From assembly GCA_022578965.1 (NCBI GenBank), contig MU400755.1, positions 1-55,591 on the forward strand: 55,591 bases of DNA, in the 5' to 3' direction. Position 1 is the stretch's first letter. Every line of letters begins with the position of its first letter. The notes under the pieces were generated by a model, which saw nothing but the letters and a program-made list of their open reading frames with translations, was not told the origin of the DNA and did no database searches. This document shows positions 10,029 to 23,553 of the stretch, in pieces. The stretch comes from Xylaria sp. FL1777 (lineage: Eukaryota; Ascomycota; Sordariomycetes; Xylariales; Xylariaceae). The translations under genes and the position numbers were made by a program.

Positions 10029-10314
10029 TATTAAATGGGCTTTATATAATTATACGTTTAATATATATGTGCTAAAATAAAATACAATAATCTTTGTATT
10101 GTAAGCTATTTATATTTTGTATGTTTAAGAAAAAGAAAGTTCGTATAAAGCAAAAGTTCTCTTTTATATATAAGAACTTTACTAGCGTATAAGCTAAGCT
10201 AACATTAAGATTACCTCGGTTTATATAATAACTTTTACATAAAGTAGTTTTTGTGTAAAACTTATTGTACGTACTATATATAAAAGTTATAACTAATAAC
10301 TAGTTATTTTAATA
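10029..10314 (-). repeat. Family D copy 1, left LTR (3' LTR of the element)
   Basis: 286 bp, TATTAAAT...TTTTAATA, a mutated form of TGTTAAAT...TTTTAACA. The following TAGCTAC plus T run is the complement of a purine-rich tract, as expected beside a 3' LTR on the minus strand. Confidence 0.9.
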
Positions 10315-11599
10315 TTAGCTACTTTTTTTTTAGTTGTAATTTCTTTTGTATAATGTTATTTAAAAAAAATAAAAAACAATAATCTTATAAAAAGTTAAAC
10401 ACTTAGTACTTTAGTTCTTGCAATAAAAAAGTTGCTTATATGTTTGCTTTTCTTAAACTTTATAGTTGTATAAAGCCTAAGGTTAAAAATAGTTGCTTTT
10501 TAAATAAAGCACTTAAACCTTTGTACGGTTTAATTACTGCTAGTATAATTAAAGTCTTTTGTTTTTATTGTTATATAGCTAACTAACGTTAGCTAATAGT
10601 ATAAAATAAAGTATTAGCAGTAAATAATTTATACTAAGATTAGTTAAAAGTTCTTTTTTTGTACAGCAATAAGTTTAATAATATACCGAAGTATAAAAGC
10701 TAAGCTTTGTTTATAAAAAAAGCCTAAATTTTATAGTGCTTTTTGTTTCTTTTATACTTTTAAACTTTTTACTTTGTATAGCTGCTTATTTTGCTTTTAG
10801 CTGCTTTATATAGTTATATACACACTTATAATAGCTTTATACTTAGTTATCTTTATATATATATTCTTATATATATATATATATATATTTATATAATAGC
10901 TGCTTTATTATAGTATAACATTAATAATTACTAGCTTTGCGTTATAAGCTAAAACAATAGTTATAACGTTATATAATTACTAACTAGTAATTTTAGCAAT
11001 TAACTATTTCTTTAGTTGCTATATATAAATATATATATCTGTTTTCTTTTTGTATAGTTAATTATTTAAGTAATTTGCTAATAATTATTTGTTGTACAAA
11101 AAATAATAAGTTTTAAGTTATATTAATGCCCTTAGTTAATATTAAAGTTTAAATTCTGCATAGTGCTTTAATTGCTTTTATTATAGCTTAAAGAATTTGT
11201 TATAAAAGCTATTTTTATGTAGTACTTATTTAGTTATATAGCATTATAGTTGCTTTATATAATTAAAATGCTTATATAAACCGCAAAAGCTTTTTTTTCT
11301 AAAGTTGCTAATAAGTAGTAAAATTTTAAAGTAATGCATATATTACGTATGTTTAACAATTGTATAATACTTGTTATAATTATCATACTTAGATAAATAA
11401 AAAAAAATTAAGTATTATATAGTAGTTTAATAAAAAAAGTAAAAAAAAATGTTAAGCATTTATATATAGCTTAAAAAATAATCATATAAAAAAAATATAA
11501 AATTTGCAATATTTTATAGTTTTTAGTGTTTTTTTTAAAGTTAAATATACTTGTTTGTTATTTTTTTACTTATTGTATAATCATTATAACAATCTTTGT

Positions 11600-14500
11600 A
11601 CAAAAGTATTTTTTTAACTTTTTTTTTTTAATTTGTTTATATAAAGATTATTTCTATTTTTTTTTTTATAAATGCTTTTACTTGTACAATTAGCTAGTTT
11701 ATAAATACTAAGGTTTTTAGCGCTTAATTTAGTGTTTTTTTCATAAACGCATTAATTAAATTATTTTTGCTATTAATTCATTATACTTTAAAGATCTTTT
11801 TTTTTTTATATAACTCTTTAAGTAATATAATATTAATTATAAGGCATTTTTTCTAAGTAGTTCCTAGCTTTACTAAATAGTCGTATAATAATTTTAAGTT
11901 TAAACATAATATAGCAAAAATTAAAGGTAATTCTAGCGTAGCTATAATTTTTTAAAGCGTTATATAAAAAGCTATAGTGCTATTAAAACTATTTATTATA
12001 TTATATAATTTGCTAGCTAATATACTTTGCGTTACTTGCTTACATTTACTAAAGTTCTAATATATAATATTTTCTTTAATTTTAAAAGCTAGGTTTTTTT
12101 TTATATAGTGCTTTATTACAAATATAATAATAAATCTTAATTATAAAATCATATTAGTATTATTTGCAAATAAACCGTCTATAAAAATAAACAGTTTTAT
12201 ATAGCTTAAATCTAAAAGTATAAACGTTAATTTATAATTATAATTATTTATTTATTATTTAACCCTATAGTTTAAATTTTTAATATTTGCTAGTACTAAG
12301 TTAATTACTTAAGCAGTAGCTATAAAGTTATATATAGCCTTTAATTAATAAATGTTATTTATATAAGCACTATATATGCATTAAAAAACATATTGCTATA
12401 TAATATTTTTTGTATAAAAGTTAATTAAAGTTAACTAGTTAGCTTAGCTTTTTTACGTAAACATTATATTTTTTTTGTATAAAAAAGTAATTTAGCTACT
12501 ATTAAATTTAATAAAGTAATCTTATTATAAAATCTTTTTTAGCTTTATATAAAACTTTGCTTTATATAACTTATGTTTTTTCTTTATTAAAAATTTAAGT
12601 ATAATAAAGCTAAACATATTGTTTATTTGTAAACTTATAATACTAAATTTATATAAAAGTCCTAATATAAACAATTAACATAAGTTATATATAAAAACTA
12701 TTATATTAAGTTTTTTATAATAATATTAGTAATAAGTCTTAAATTAATATAGCTTTAATTTAGCTAGGCTATATAATAGTTATATAATTTATATAATAGT
12801 TTTTTTAAAATACTTAAAAACAAATTCCAAAAGTAATTATATAAAGATCTTTTATGTAAGCTTGTTTTTTAATTATATATACGCTTATATAATATCTTAA
12901 AGTTTGCTTAAAGTGTTAAAATTTTAAATTAACAAAAAGCTTAAAGCTAACAATAGCTATTAGCTTATTTGCTAAATTATTAGTAATTAAGTTAATATAA
13001 TCTTTTTTTTTATATTATTATAGCTTTATATAATTAATTTAAACTTTTTATATAGCTTAGTTATTTTTCTTTTAATTTTTTGTATAAAGCAAAACTTAAA
13101 AATTTAAGTATTACTATGTTTATACAAGTTATATTTTATAAACTAAAAAACACCTTATATAATAAAATCATTAATCTTTATAGCGTTTAATTTTTTAAAT
13201 AAAGCGCTAAAAGTACTAATAATACTGTTTTTATATAACTTTACTATTAAAACATAATTTTGTTTTTTTTTTAAAGTTAAAAATAAATTGCTAATGTTTT
13301 ATATAAACGCTATAAAAAAGTTTTTAGCTTTTTTAGGTTTTTTACGTTTTTTTTGTATAGCTAGCTTTAAAGCTAGCTTAATAGTAATTATGTTTTCCTT
13401 TTTACTATTTGCTAAAATAAATTTAATTATATAGTAGTATAGCTTAACTTATGTTTATTTAAAGCAAATTAAGCTGTTTATAAAGTTAATAATTATATTA
13501 AGTTCTTTAATTAATTATATTTCGTACGGTTTTTTCTAGCTTTGCTTTTTACGCTATATAAAAACTTTACTACGTAAAAATAAAGATAATACTTTGTATA
13601 AAGCTAGCTTATTACGTTCGTAAATTGTATAGCTAACTTTAACTTTTGCTTATTTTTTGCAAACCATTTTTATAGCTTTTTTAATTGCTTTAGCCCTTTA
13701 TATAATATTTAGCAAAAAGAAAAAGTCTTAATTAACCTTTAAATATACCTTAAATATAAAAAGTATTAAAACTAAGCTATTAAGCTTTATAGTATTATTT
13801 AAAGCTTTAACTACTATTTGTAAAATTAATTTATTTTTTGTATAATAATCTAGTTTAGCTTTTAGTATATTATATATATAACAAAAAAGTTTATATGCTT
13901 TTTTTATTTTGCTAATAGCTTAATAAGCTTTAATAAGCATTTTTTAGCACTTTGTATTTATAATTTTAGCTTAGTTTTAAAATTCTTTAAATAAAAAGTT
14001 TGTATTAAAGTTATATATAATATAGTTTAAAAGTTTTTAATATATGTTAATTTAGCACTTATATAAAGCTTTTTAAGTGTTTTATGCAAACATAGATTTT
14101 AAAAATATAGCTGCTTAAAATAATATAGCTATATTAATTACATATAAAACCTACTTATTATTTATTTATATAGCATTAATTATAACTTTATAATTAAAAT
14201 TATAGTTATTTTTAATTATAAATTTAAAACAACAAAGTGCTTAGTTATATAATTAGCAATAATAACAAAACTTTTAAATCTTTTTTAAAGCAAAATAATT
14301 AATATTATAGCTTGCATAACTAAGCATATTATATAATCTCTTTATATAAAAATGTTTAAAGCATTTATAAAGTTTTTAAAGTTTTGTTTTTATAAAATAT
14401 AAACTTGCTTTATATAAGCTAGTATTAAAAAACAAATATTTTTATTTTTGTATAACAAAAATAATCTTTTTGTTTTATTATATAATAACGTTTTTTATAT

Positions 14501-16900
14501 TATTAAAATATACTTTTAAGCAGTTAGCATTTTTTAATAAAAATAAAAAAAAAATAAAAATATTTAAAATATAATATATAGTTATACTAAAAGCGTTTTT
14601 TATTTATATAGTGCTTATAGCACTTATAGTATTACTTTTGCTAAAACAAATATAAGTGCTATTTAAAGTTTAACTAACTTTTATATAAAAATATATTTAA
14701 AGATATACTTTTAATTAAGCTTTTTTTACTATTAAATAATTAAAAGTACTAGTATTTTAAAGTTTACTTTAATAGTTTATATAATAATAATTGCTTAATA
14801 TAAACTAATTGCATAGCATTATTATTTTATAATTTTAAATATTTTCTTTTATTATATAATAAAAAAATGCATTATTTACTAAATACTAAATAATTTAATT
14901 ATTAAATTCTTTATTAATATTTTTAGTACTATTGTTTAACTTAAAATATTTTTTGCATTTTGTTACGTATAAAAAAAATTCTTTTAAAATAAGTTCTTAG
15001 TTATAAATCATTTTATATAAATTAAAAAACACGTTTTTTGCATAAGCTTTTTTTTAAGAAATATAACACATTAACTAGTAGCTTTTTTTTTAGCAAACAA
15101 AGCATTTTTTATTTATATAAAAGTTTTAGTTTTTTTAGTTATAGCTTTAAAAGTAGCTTAGCTATTTAATTAATTAACTTAATAACCTTAATATAAATTT
15201 AAATTGTTAGTTTTTTATATAACTATAGTTATATTTCTAGTTTATAAAATATAACTTATTATTTTTTTATATAAAGATTTTTGTTATATTGTTTAATGCT
15301 ATACGTAAGTATGCTTATAAATTAGCAAAAAATCTTTTGTATATAAATTTCTAAAAAATTAATGCTATAGCTAACTTTAGTACGCTTTAATATGCTTATA
15401 TAATATTTATCCTTAGCTAAATTTTGCTTTAATAGCTAGTATTAAGCGCTTGCTATGCTTTTTTAAGCTTATTAAGCATTAATTTAAATATTTTATATAA
15501 AGCTAAGTTTAAGTTTTTTTTTTTATTTGTATAAAAAAAACTATAGTTTAATTAGCTTAATATTAGCTATAATTTATATTAGTATTAAAATAAGTATTTA
15601 TTATATAGTATATTTTACTTTAAGTTTTGTTTAAACTAATATAGTTAATAAAAAAGTTCTTTATATAACCTTTTAAAATATATAAAAATATAGCATAATA
15701 TTAATTTTCTATAATTTTAATACGTTAGCAAGTAGTAATAAATAAATAAGCCTTATTATATAATAAGTTATATAGCTTACTTATATAGTTTTAGCTTAAG
15801 TTCTAGCTTTTTTAAAAAGCAATATATTTATTAAAAGGTATAAATCTATTTTATATAAACTTTGTTAAAAGTAAGTTAAAAAATATACTTTTAACAACTA
15901 AATTTAATATTATATAAATATATATTTTTTGCTTTAATATTTGCAGTAAATAATACTAAATAAAATATTTATATATTAGCTAAAAAATTAGTTTATAATT
16001 TGCTTTTGTTATATAAAGATTAAATAGCTTAAAAGAATTTTAGTATTTAATGCTTAGCTAAATTAATTATAGTTAATATTTATATTATTACGTTTAAAAT
16101 TGTATATTAAAACTTAAGTTTTTAAAAAGTAGTTTAATATATAAATAATCTAAAAAATCTTAACTATTATACAAAAAAGTGTTTAGTTATTAACTTAGTA
16201 TTAAAAATATTGCTAATAGTTAAATAGTTATTATATAACAAATGTTTAATAGTTTTTAAAATTTCTTAATTATAAAGTTTTTATAAGCTATTTTTATAAG
16301 CTTTTAGATTATAGTTGTTTTTAACGTAAAATAAATGCTTTTTAACTTAAAATTTTTAAGCAAAGCGCTTTGTACGCTTTAATAAATTTCCTAGAAATAA
16401 TCTTTTGTTTATTTTTTAAAAGTTTTAGCGAACTTTTCTTAAAAATAGTTTAGTAGTTTACAAAAATATAAATAATTAGCATAATAAAATGCTAGCTTAA
16501 TATTTAGCTTAATCTTAATTATATAACTAAAATTAATTTTTTAGCTTTATATTTAGAAATTAATTTATACGTTTATTTATTGTGCGCTTATTAAAACATT
16601 TTTAGCTACATCTTTATACGTAAAAATAACTAGCTTTAACTTTAAAGGCGTTATAAGCAGTTATTTGTTTTTTTAAAACATAATAAATTCAGCTAAATTA
16701 TATAGTATATCTAATTTTATATTTAGGTTATATAAGTTGTTATTTTGCTTTTATATAGCAATATAATTAAAGAAGTAATAAAGTTGCCTGCTATTTTTTT
16801 TATTTTGTTTTTAGTATTAACAAACAGGTTAAAAGTCTAGTTTTTATACGTAAATAAATTAAATTCTTTCTTTTTTTTCTTTGTACGTGCTTACTTTAGC
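11600..16900 (-). pseudogene. Copia gag-pol of family D copy 1, mutated
   Basis: One minus-strand frame can be followed from about 13,400 down to about 11,600 with stops that C-to-T or G-to-A changes explain. Reverse transcriptase occupies about 13,400-12,500; its catalytic Asp-Asp now reads I-N-N-M (about 12,632-12,612). RNase H follows at about 12,210-11,660, with IFIDGLFANN (about 12,200-12,150), KCKQVTQSILASKL (about 12,050-12,000) and VKLGTT*KKCLI (about 11,880-11,840). Integrase and gag should lie upstream, about 16,900-13,500; I did not trace them. Outer limits are therefore approximate. Confidence 0.75.
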
Positions 16901-17082
16901 TAATTAAAAAAAGTAAACTAAACAATGTATTTATATAGCAAAAGAAAAACAAGCGTAATATAAAAAACAAATCTTTTTTTAATAAGTTAAAATAAAAGTA
17001 TATTATATAACTCCGTTATTACTTTAGCTAATTTATAATTTGTTGCAAGTAAGTTAAAAGTGCAAATATAACTATTAATTAA

Positions 17083-17368
17083 TATTAAATAAGCTTTATA
17101 TAATCGTACGTTTAATATATATGTACTAAAACAAAGTATAATAATCTTTATATTATAAGCTATTTATATTTTATATGTTTAAAAAAAAGAAAGTTCGTAT
17201 AAAGCAAAAGTTCTTTTTTATATATAAGAACTTTGCTAGCATATAAGCTAAGCTAATACTAAGATTACCTTGGTTTATATAATAACTTTCGCATAAAGTG
17301 GTCTTTATATAAAACTTATTATATGTACTATATATAAAAGTTGCAACTAATAACTAGTTATTTTAACA
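17083..17368 (-). repeat. Family D copy 1, right LTR (5' LTR of the element)
   Basis: 286 bp, same length as the left LTR, ending in the unmutated TTTTAACA directly before the second AAAGC. Confidence 0.9.
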
Positions 17369-17373
17369 AAAGC
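17369..17373. repeat. Target duplication AAAGC, right
   Basis: Second copy of the five-base target site of the family D insertion; family A sequence resumes immediately. Confidence 0.85.
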
Positions 17374-17879
17374 GCAAATTTTTAGCTTATTAAACTATTA
17401 AGCTTTTTTGTATAAACGCTATAAATAGCTTTATTTAAACTAATTTTATAAAGTTTTTTAACAAAATTAAAACTATTTTTAATGTTAGTAGTATGTTTGT
17501 TTAATTATATTTAAAGTGCAAGTTTTAAACTATAAATATATAGCTTAAAAAGCTGCTTTTATTTCTTTTAAAAAAAATATATATAAAGCTATATTAATTA
17601 TTAATAATAAGCATAAATAAGAATATTTAATAAGCTTTCTTTAATATAAAAATGTTTTAAAGTTTAATAATTAGTATTTTAAGGCTTTTTTATAAAAATT
17701 TTATAACTTGTTTATAGCGTTTTTATATATAGCTTATTAATAAAACGCAAGTATTTTAAAACTTAAAGCAATAAATATAATTCTTATTATATAATTAAAA
17801 ACAAAAAAATAACTAATTAGTATATATAATGCAATTAAGCTTTAGTTTATAGCTAAATTAATAATAAATTAATATTATT

Positions 17880-20800
17880 TTATTAGCTTAATAGCTTTAC
17901 TTTTTTTTTATAACTTAAGCGTTTTTTAAAGTTTTTAATTACTTTAAAAGCTATAATATTAATAATAAATATTTATTAATTATATTTAGTTAGCTAGCTT
18001 TTTTACTTAATAAAATAATATTTTTTTCTATTATAAGTTATTTTATTTATTATATTTTTACTTTTTTATTTTTCTGATTTATTTTTAAGATTTAATATAA
18101 GCAAACTATACTTATGTTTAGCTTTTTAAAGCTTAAGCAACTAAATTAAAAAAACGGAATAAAAGCAGCTATATTGTTTTAAAAAACTAATATAATATAC
18201 TTATAAACTAATTATAAAAAGAATTTAAAAAGGTTTAATAAACTTAAGCGTTAACTTTTTATTTTTAAACTTAATATTTTTTATTAATAGTGCTATTAAG
18301 TTTTTAGTTTTAAAGGTTATAAATTTATGTTTATTATTATAATATTTTATATATTTATTAGTTATAATTTATTATTGCTTTATTATTTTGTTTTTAATAG
18401 TTTATAATTTATTAAAACGTTTTTATATAGCTAAAATCTTTTTTAATATAAAGTTATTTTTAATAAATAAACAGAATTTTAATATATAACTATATAAAGC
18501 TTTAAAAAATAATTCTTTAGTTATAAAATTAATAGCAAAATTTATAGCAAAAAAAGCTTAAAGTAAAAATTAAAGCTAATTAGTTTATTTATTATTTAGA
18601 AAGCATTTTAAATAGCTTTTAATTATTTAGTTTATTTGTTTTGTTTGTTTATTAGTTTTAAAATAAAATATTACTAAAAGCTTTTGTTTAACTTTTAAGT
18701 AATAATATAAATTAAATTAAAATTAGCTAATAAAAACAAAGCTTTTATTAAAAATAATGCTTTTTAAACTATTATAAATACATTTAATTTTATAATAAAA
18801 TAAAACTGCTAGCTTAATTAAAGTTATAATAATATTAATTAAAAATAAGTATATAAGCTTAATAAATTTATTTATAATAATAAAAATAATATTAATTAGT
18901 TTTTTTTTATAAAAAATTTTTAATAAACTTATAATAAAGTTTATAAATAGTTTTTATATAAGTTTAATAAGTATTAATAAAACATTAAGTTTACTATATT
19001 TTTAGTGATATTTTGTTTTAGTTTTAAAGCAAATTATATACCTTTATATATATTTTTTAATATTTAGTTTTATATTGCTTTAATAAAACTTTTATTGTAA
19101 TAATTTTAAAGTATAGCTTTAGTTAAAATGTTTAGCTAAAAAATTATTATAATATAGCTTAATAAGTTAAAAATGTATAGCTTTTTTAAAAAAAATATAA
19201 ATTTTGTTTTTATAATAAACTAAGGATTTTTTTATTAATTATTAAAGATTTATAAGCTTTTTTGCTTTTAATTGCTTTATAATTATATAGCACTTAAGGT
19301 TTTTTTTTTAAACTTTTTAAATAAAGTTTTTTAGCTTTTTAAAAGCTTTTAAATCTTTTAATTTTTTTAAGCTTATAGCTATTTATATATATAAACGTAT
19401 AACTATTTAAATAAAAAAAGCTTTTTTAATAAGTATAGCTTTAAAGTATAAAACTTTAGTTTAAGCATTAAAATATAAATTAAAAACTTTAATTTGTTAT
19501 ATTATTATAACTTTTTTTTTAATGTTAAAAAAATATTAATATTATTAAATAAAATAGCTATATAATTAAAATAGCGCAAAAAAAAATTAACTTTATTTTT
19601 TTTGCTTGCTTAATATTTAATAATAAAGTTAAAAAAAGCTAATAATAAATATTAATAAGCTTGCTTTTTATTAAGCTTTAACGTTTTTATAAATGCTTAA
19701 AAGTTAATATAATTAATTAATACTTTAACTAATAAATTGCTTTTTTATAAATAATGCTATTAATGCTTAAAGCAATTTATTATTGCAAATATTTTTTAGT
19801 TAAGCATATTATACTGCATTTTTTTTTTAAATAGCTTTTAAAAATAAAACGCAATTAGTTTAAAAATGCTTTAATTATTTTGCTAAAATAAATTTTCTGT
19901 AAAAGCTACTTTAAAAAAATCAGTTTTTAGTAATATTTATTTTTTAAGGTTAAAATATATAAAAAAAATAGCTTGCTTAAATATATTTTAAAAGTTTTTA
20001 AAAGCTTTCTTTTTAAAACTATTTAAAAAAATATAACTTTTTTTTGTTTTTGTTATATTTTTTTTTAAATACTTAAATAAAAACATAGCAATATAAAAAT
20101 ACTTATTTATAAAATAGCAATAAAAATTACAAAACTTTAAAAATTATTATAATGCTTAATAAATATTTAATATAAGCTATTATTAAATAGTATTTATATA
20201 TAAAAAGTTTATTTTAATTTTTTAGCTAAAAATAATATAATTTAAAAATTTGATTTTTTTTTAATAAAATTAGCACTTAAATAGCTTAACATATAATTTT
20301 GCTTTTTATAGCTTTTTAATAATATTTTAAACATATTTTATATAAAAATTCTTATTTAAAAAAAAAATAAGCATATTATTAAAATATGCAATATAAAATA
20401 TATTTATTATATTATTAAATGTTTTTTATATATAACTTTAAAAAGTAGCAAAAACATTTAATAAACTTATAAATATAACTAAAAATTTATAGTAGTTATA
20501 GCATATATAAAATGTTATTTTTTACTTATTTTTTTTTTAAATATATAAATAATAATAAACGTTTTTAAAGTTAATTTTGCTAAAGATTTTAACTTTTAAA
20601 ATTTTATTAAATAGCTTTAAAATAAGTAATAAAATATATTAATTTTTATATATAACTTAATTAAGTTTTTTATAGTTTATATATAAACATAAGCTTTTAT
20701 TTTTTTTAAGTATAAAAAAAATTAAAGCATTAATAAAGCTAATAAACTTTTTAATTTTTTTTGCTTTTAGTATTTTATTAAGCTATTTTTATAGTTTTTT

Positions 20801-23300
20801 TAGCTTATTTTAAGCTAATAAGTATATAAAAAAATAAAGTATAACTATATTTTTTTTTAGCTTAATAGCAAGGTTTTTTTGCTTTAATTATAGCAATATG
20901 TTTGCTTTACTAGTATTAAAAAACTTAAATAAGTTATAAAATTCTTTTAAAATTGTTATAAAATTAAAATAACTAAAGCTTTTTTTTAACTTTTTAAATT
21001 ATATAAATTTAAATAGTTAAATAATAATATAATAGTAAGCCTAGTTTTAGTAAGCTTTTATAAACTTAGTTAAGCTAAATATTTTTATTTAAAAGGAATA
21101 TAATTTAAAAAACTATTAATTAATGCTTAAATTTAATATAATTTCTTTATTTTTTAAAGTAATTTAAAATAGTAAAAAAAAGCTACTTTTAAAGCAATAA
21201 TTATAATTAATAGCTATATATATATACTTAATTTTATAAGTAATACTATAACTATTAATTAATTTATAAATAACTTAATAAGTTTTATAAATAAAAAATT
21301 TACCTTTAATAGTATATTATAATATAAATATATAAAAAAATGCTTGTTATAATTTATAATAAAAAGCAAAAATAAAACTAATATAGTTATATTTAGCGCA
21401 TAAATTAAAATTAACATAAGTTTTAATAAGTAGTTTTATAAAGCTAATAAAATAAATAATATAAAAGATATAAAAATAACATAAAATAAATATATAAAGT
21501 AATAACTTTAGCTTAAAACTTATAGCTAGTATAATTAATATTAAGCTTATTATTTGTTTTTTAAGTTATAATATTATAGCTTTTATAAAAGGAATATATA
21601 AAACTTTAATTGCTATTTTTAGTTTTTTTTATTTATATTTTAGTTTTTATTTACTTAAATTTTTTAAATAGTTTGTTTTTAAGTAGTATTACTATTATAG
21701 CTAATATAACTACTAGATTTATTATTTTTATTATTATTATTATTATTATTACTTTTAAACTAAAAGTAATTAAAAGTAATATAACTAAGTTATTTATAGT
21801 TATAATAAGTAAAATTCTTATAAAAGTTTAAATTTAAACTACTTTTATTGTTATTTTAAAGTTAATTTAAAGAAGTTTTAAAAATATAACAGTTTTTTAA
21901 AATATAAATATTATTATTATTACTTTAGTTATTTATATATTCTTAGTTTTAATAGCAACTATAATTTTTATTATTATTGCTTTTATAGTATTAGTTTTAG
22001 CTTTTATAGCTATTATTGCTTTTATAAAATCTTGGATTATTATTATTATAGCTATTATTATAATTATTGCTTTTATAATAATAATTTTAATTATTAAAAC
22101 TAGTATTATTATTTTTATAGCTAGTATTAATATATTAATTATTAGTTTAGTTTTGCTTAATATTTAAAGTTAATTTATTAATAGTTTAAATAACATTTAA
22201 CTTTAGTTTTTTTTTATTATAGTTTAAGCGTTATTTTTTAGTTATTAGTTTTTAGTATTATTATATAGCATTAATTATATTAGCTTATATAATTAGTAGT
22301 AAATTATAATAGTTTATTAATTTTTACTAAAGTAATATATTTAGTTTTTAGTAATATAATAAAGCTTTTTTGCTTTTATTTTAGCAAATATTTTAAAGTT
22401 TAATGTTAACAAAGTATTAATTAAATAGCTTTAAGTTTTAGTTAGCTTATTAATTTGCTTGTTTTAATTATATGCTTATATTAGCTTATAAAAAAACAAA
22501 CTGCTTAAGCAAAGTTTTAGTTTAATTTAAAAATATTTTTTAGTTAGTTTTAAATTGTTTTTTTTCTAAAATTAATAACTTTTATAATACTAATTAATAA
22601 GCATTTTTATAGTTTTAGTTTAAATTGTTATATGTATATAAAATCTTATTTTTATTGCAACAAAATTTCTAATTAGCTTTTTTAAAAATAGTTTAAAGTT
22701 TTTTTATTTATTTTAGCTAGTATTAATAAATAAATTTTATACTAAAAAAGTTATAATTAAACTTTAATAGTTAACTAAAATTAGCATTTTTAAATAAATA
22801 GCGTTAATAATAATATAAGCAATTTTAACATAATTAATATTTGGGTTTTTTTTAATTATGCTTTTTATTAAAACTAGAAAATAAAAGGTTATTATTATTA
22901 CTAGGATTTTTATGTTTTTGTTTTTAACCTAAGTTATAAAATTATTTTTTAAAGTTTAAAAAGTTCTTTTGTTTTTTTAAAACTGTTATTTCTTGGTTTT
23001 TTTGTTTACTTAATTATAAAGTAAAAGTAGTATAAGCTATTTTTAATTTTAAAGCAACTTGTTTGCTTTTATTTTTTTGCTATATAACTTGCTGCTTTAG
23101 CTTTTTAATTTTAGCTAAAAGCTATATAATTTATATTTATAATAGTTAAGTATTAATACTTAAAGCACTAAGTAATTGCTGTTTGCTTAAGCTTAGTTTT
23201 AAAGATAATTTATATTAAGTTTGTTCTTAGTTCATTATTAAAGTTTGTTTTAAAAAAAGGCTATTAAAAATAGCATTAGCTTATATAATTAGTTAATATT
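17880..23300 (-). pseudogene. Chromovirus gag-pol of family A copy 2, mutated
   Basis: Minus-strand domains in order. Reverse transcriptase lies at about 20,520-20,080: FATF*SYI, then AYFNNMLIFF (about 20,393-20,366), where family members have a Y/F-x-D-D motif, then FLKFCNFY. The integrase zinc-finger and core lie at about 19,290-18,480: the His pair around AIHF and LAKHFN, then SIIFNKSF (about 18,760-18,726) at the second catalytic Asp, and NK*TK*IN before the catalytic Glu region. A chromodomain lies at about 18,070-17,890 (YYFIK*KS, with Trp now a stop). Gag should lie at about 23,300-21,000 but was not resolved. Stops are TAA or TAG. Copy 3 shows the same domains 11,163 bp further on. 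Confidence 0.75.
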
Positions 23301-23360
23301 TAGCTATTTTATAGTATAACACAATATTATAAGTAACTTTATTTTAAAAAGCTTTAAAAT

Positions 23361-23553
23361 TGTTATAAAAAGTATAAAGCATTAAAGGTTAAGTATAATA
23401 ATTAATATATCTTTAGTTTTATAATAAATATTTAATAAAACTAAAGCTTAAAAAAAAAAGGAAACTTTTATAAAATAAGTATAGGAAAAATATTTTATAT
23501 ATATATATAACCTGTGATATATGCTAAAGTACTTAAGTAGCTTAGTTATAATA
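23361..23553 (-). repeat. Family A copy 2, right LTR (5' LTR of the element)
   Basis: 193 bp from TGTTATA to TTATAATA, collinear with the other family A LTRs. Confidence 0.85.

Larger units (their letters stand above)
10029..17368 (-). mobile_element. Family D Ty1/copia element, complete, 7,340 bp
   Basis: Two 286-bp LTRs (10029-10314 and 17083-17368), target duplication AAAGC on both sides, inserted in family A copy 2. LTR ends are TGTTAAA...TTTTAACA, visible unmutated at 49483 and 49768 in the second D copy and at the right end here. Copia identity comes from the minus strand: a reverse transcriptase segment KIILT*LL (fungal copia elements have a conserved ILTQSPT-type motif here), and an RNase H with FIDGLFANN, KCKQVTQSILAS and VKLGTT motifs. 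Confidence 0.9.
8353..23553 (-). mobile_element. Family A Ty3/gypsy chromovirus, copy 2 (with nested copia)
   Basis: Bounded by two 193-bp LTRs (8353-8545 and 23361-23553). Removing the family D element and one 5-bp target copy (7,345 bp) leaves about 7,856 bp, which agrees with copy 3 without its insertion (about 7,853 bp). Minus orientation is shown by reverse transcriptase, integrase and chromodomain motifs on that strand. A pyrimidine tract just after the left LTR (complement of a polypurine tract next to the 3' LTR) agrees. Flanks differ (AAGAA left, ACTAA right), so no target duplication is visible. Confidence 0.85.

Noticed and set aside
21610..21831. Conserved small Ile-rich membrane-like frame, also at 32,774-32,992
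   Set aside because: Both are the same place in family A copies 2 and 3, on the strand opposite to gag-pol. The Ile/Phe-rich reading follows from the AT-rich sequence and the similarity from shared ancestry of the copies.
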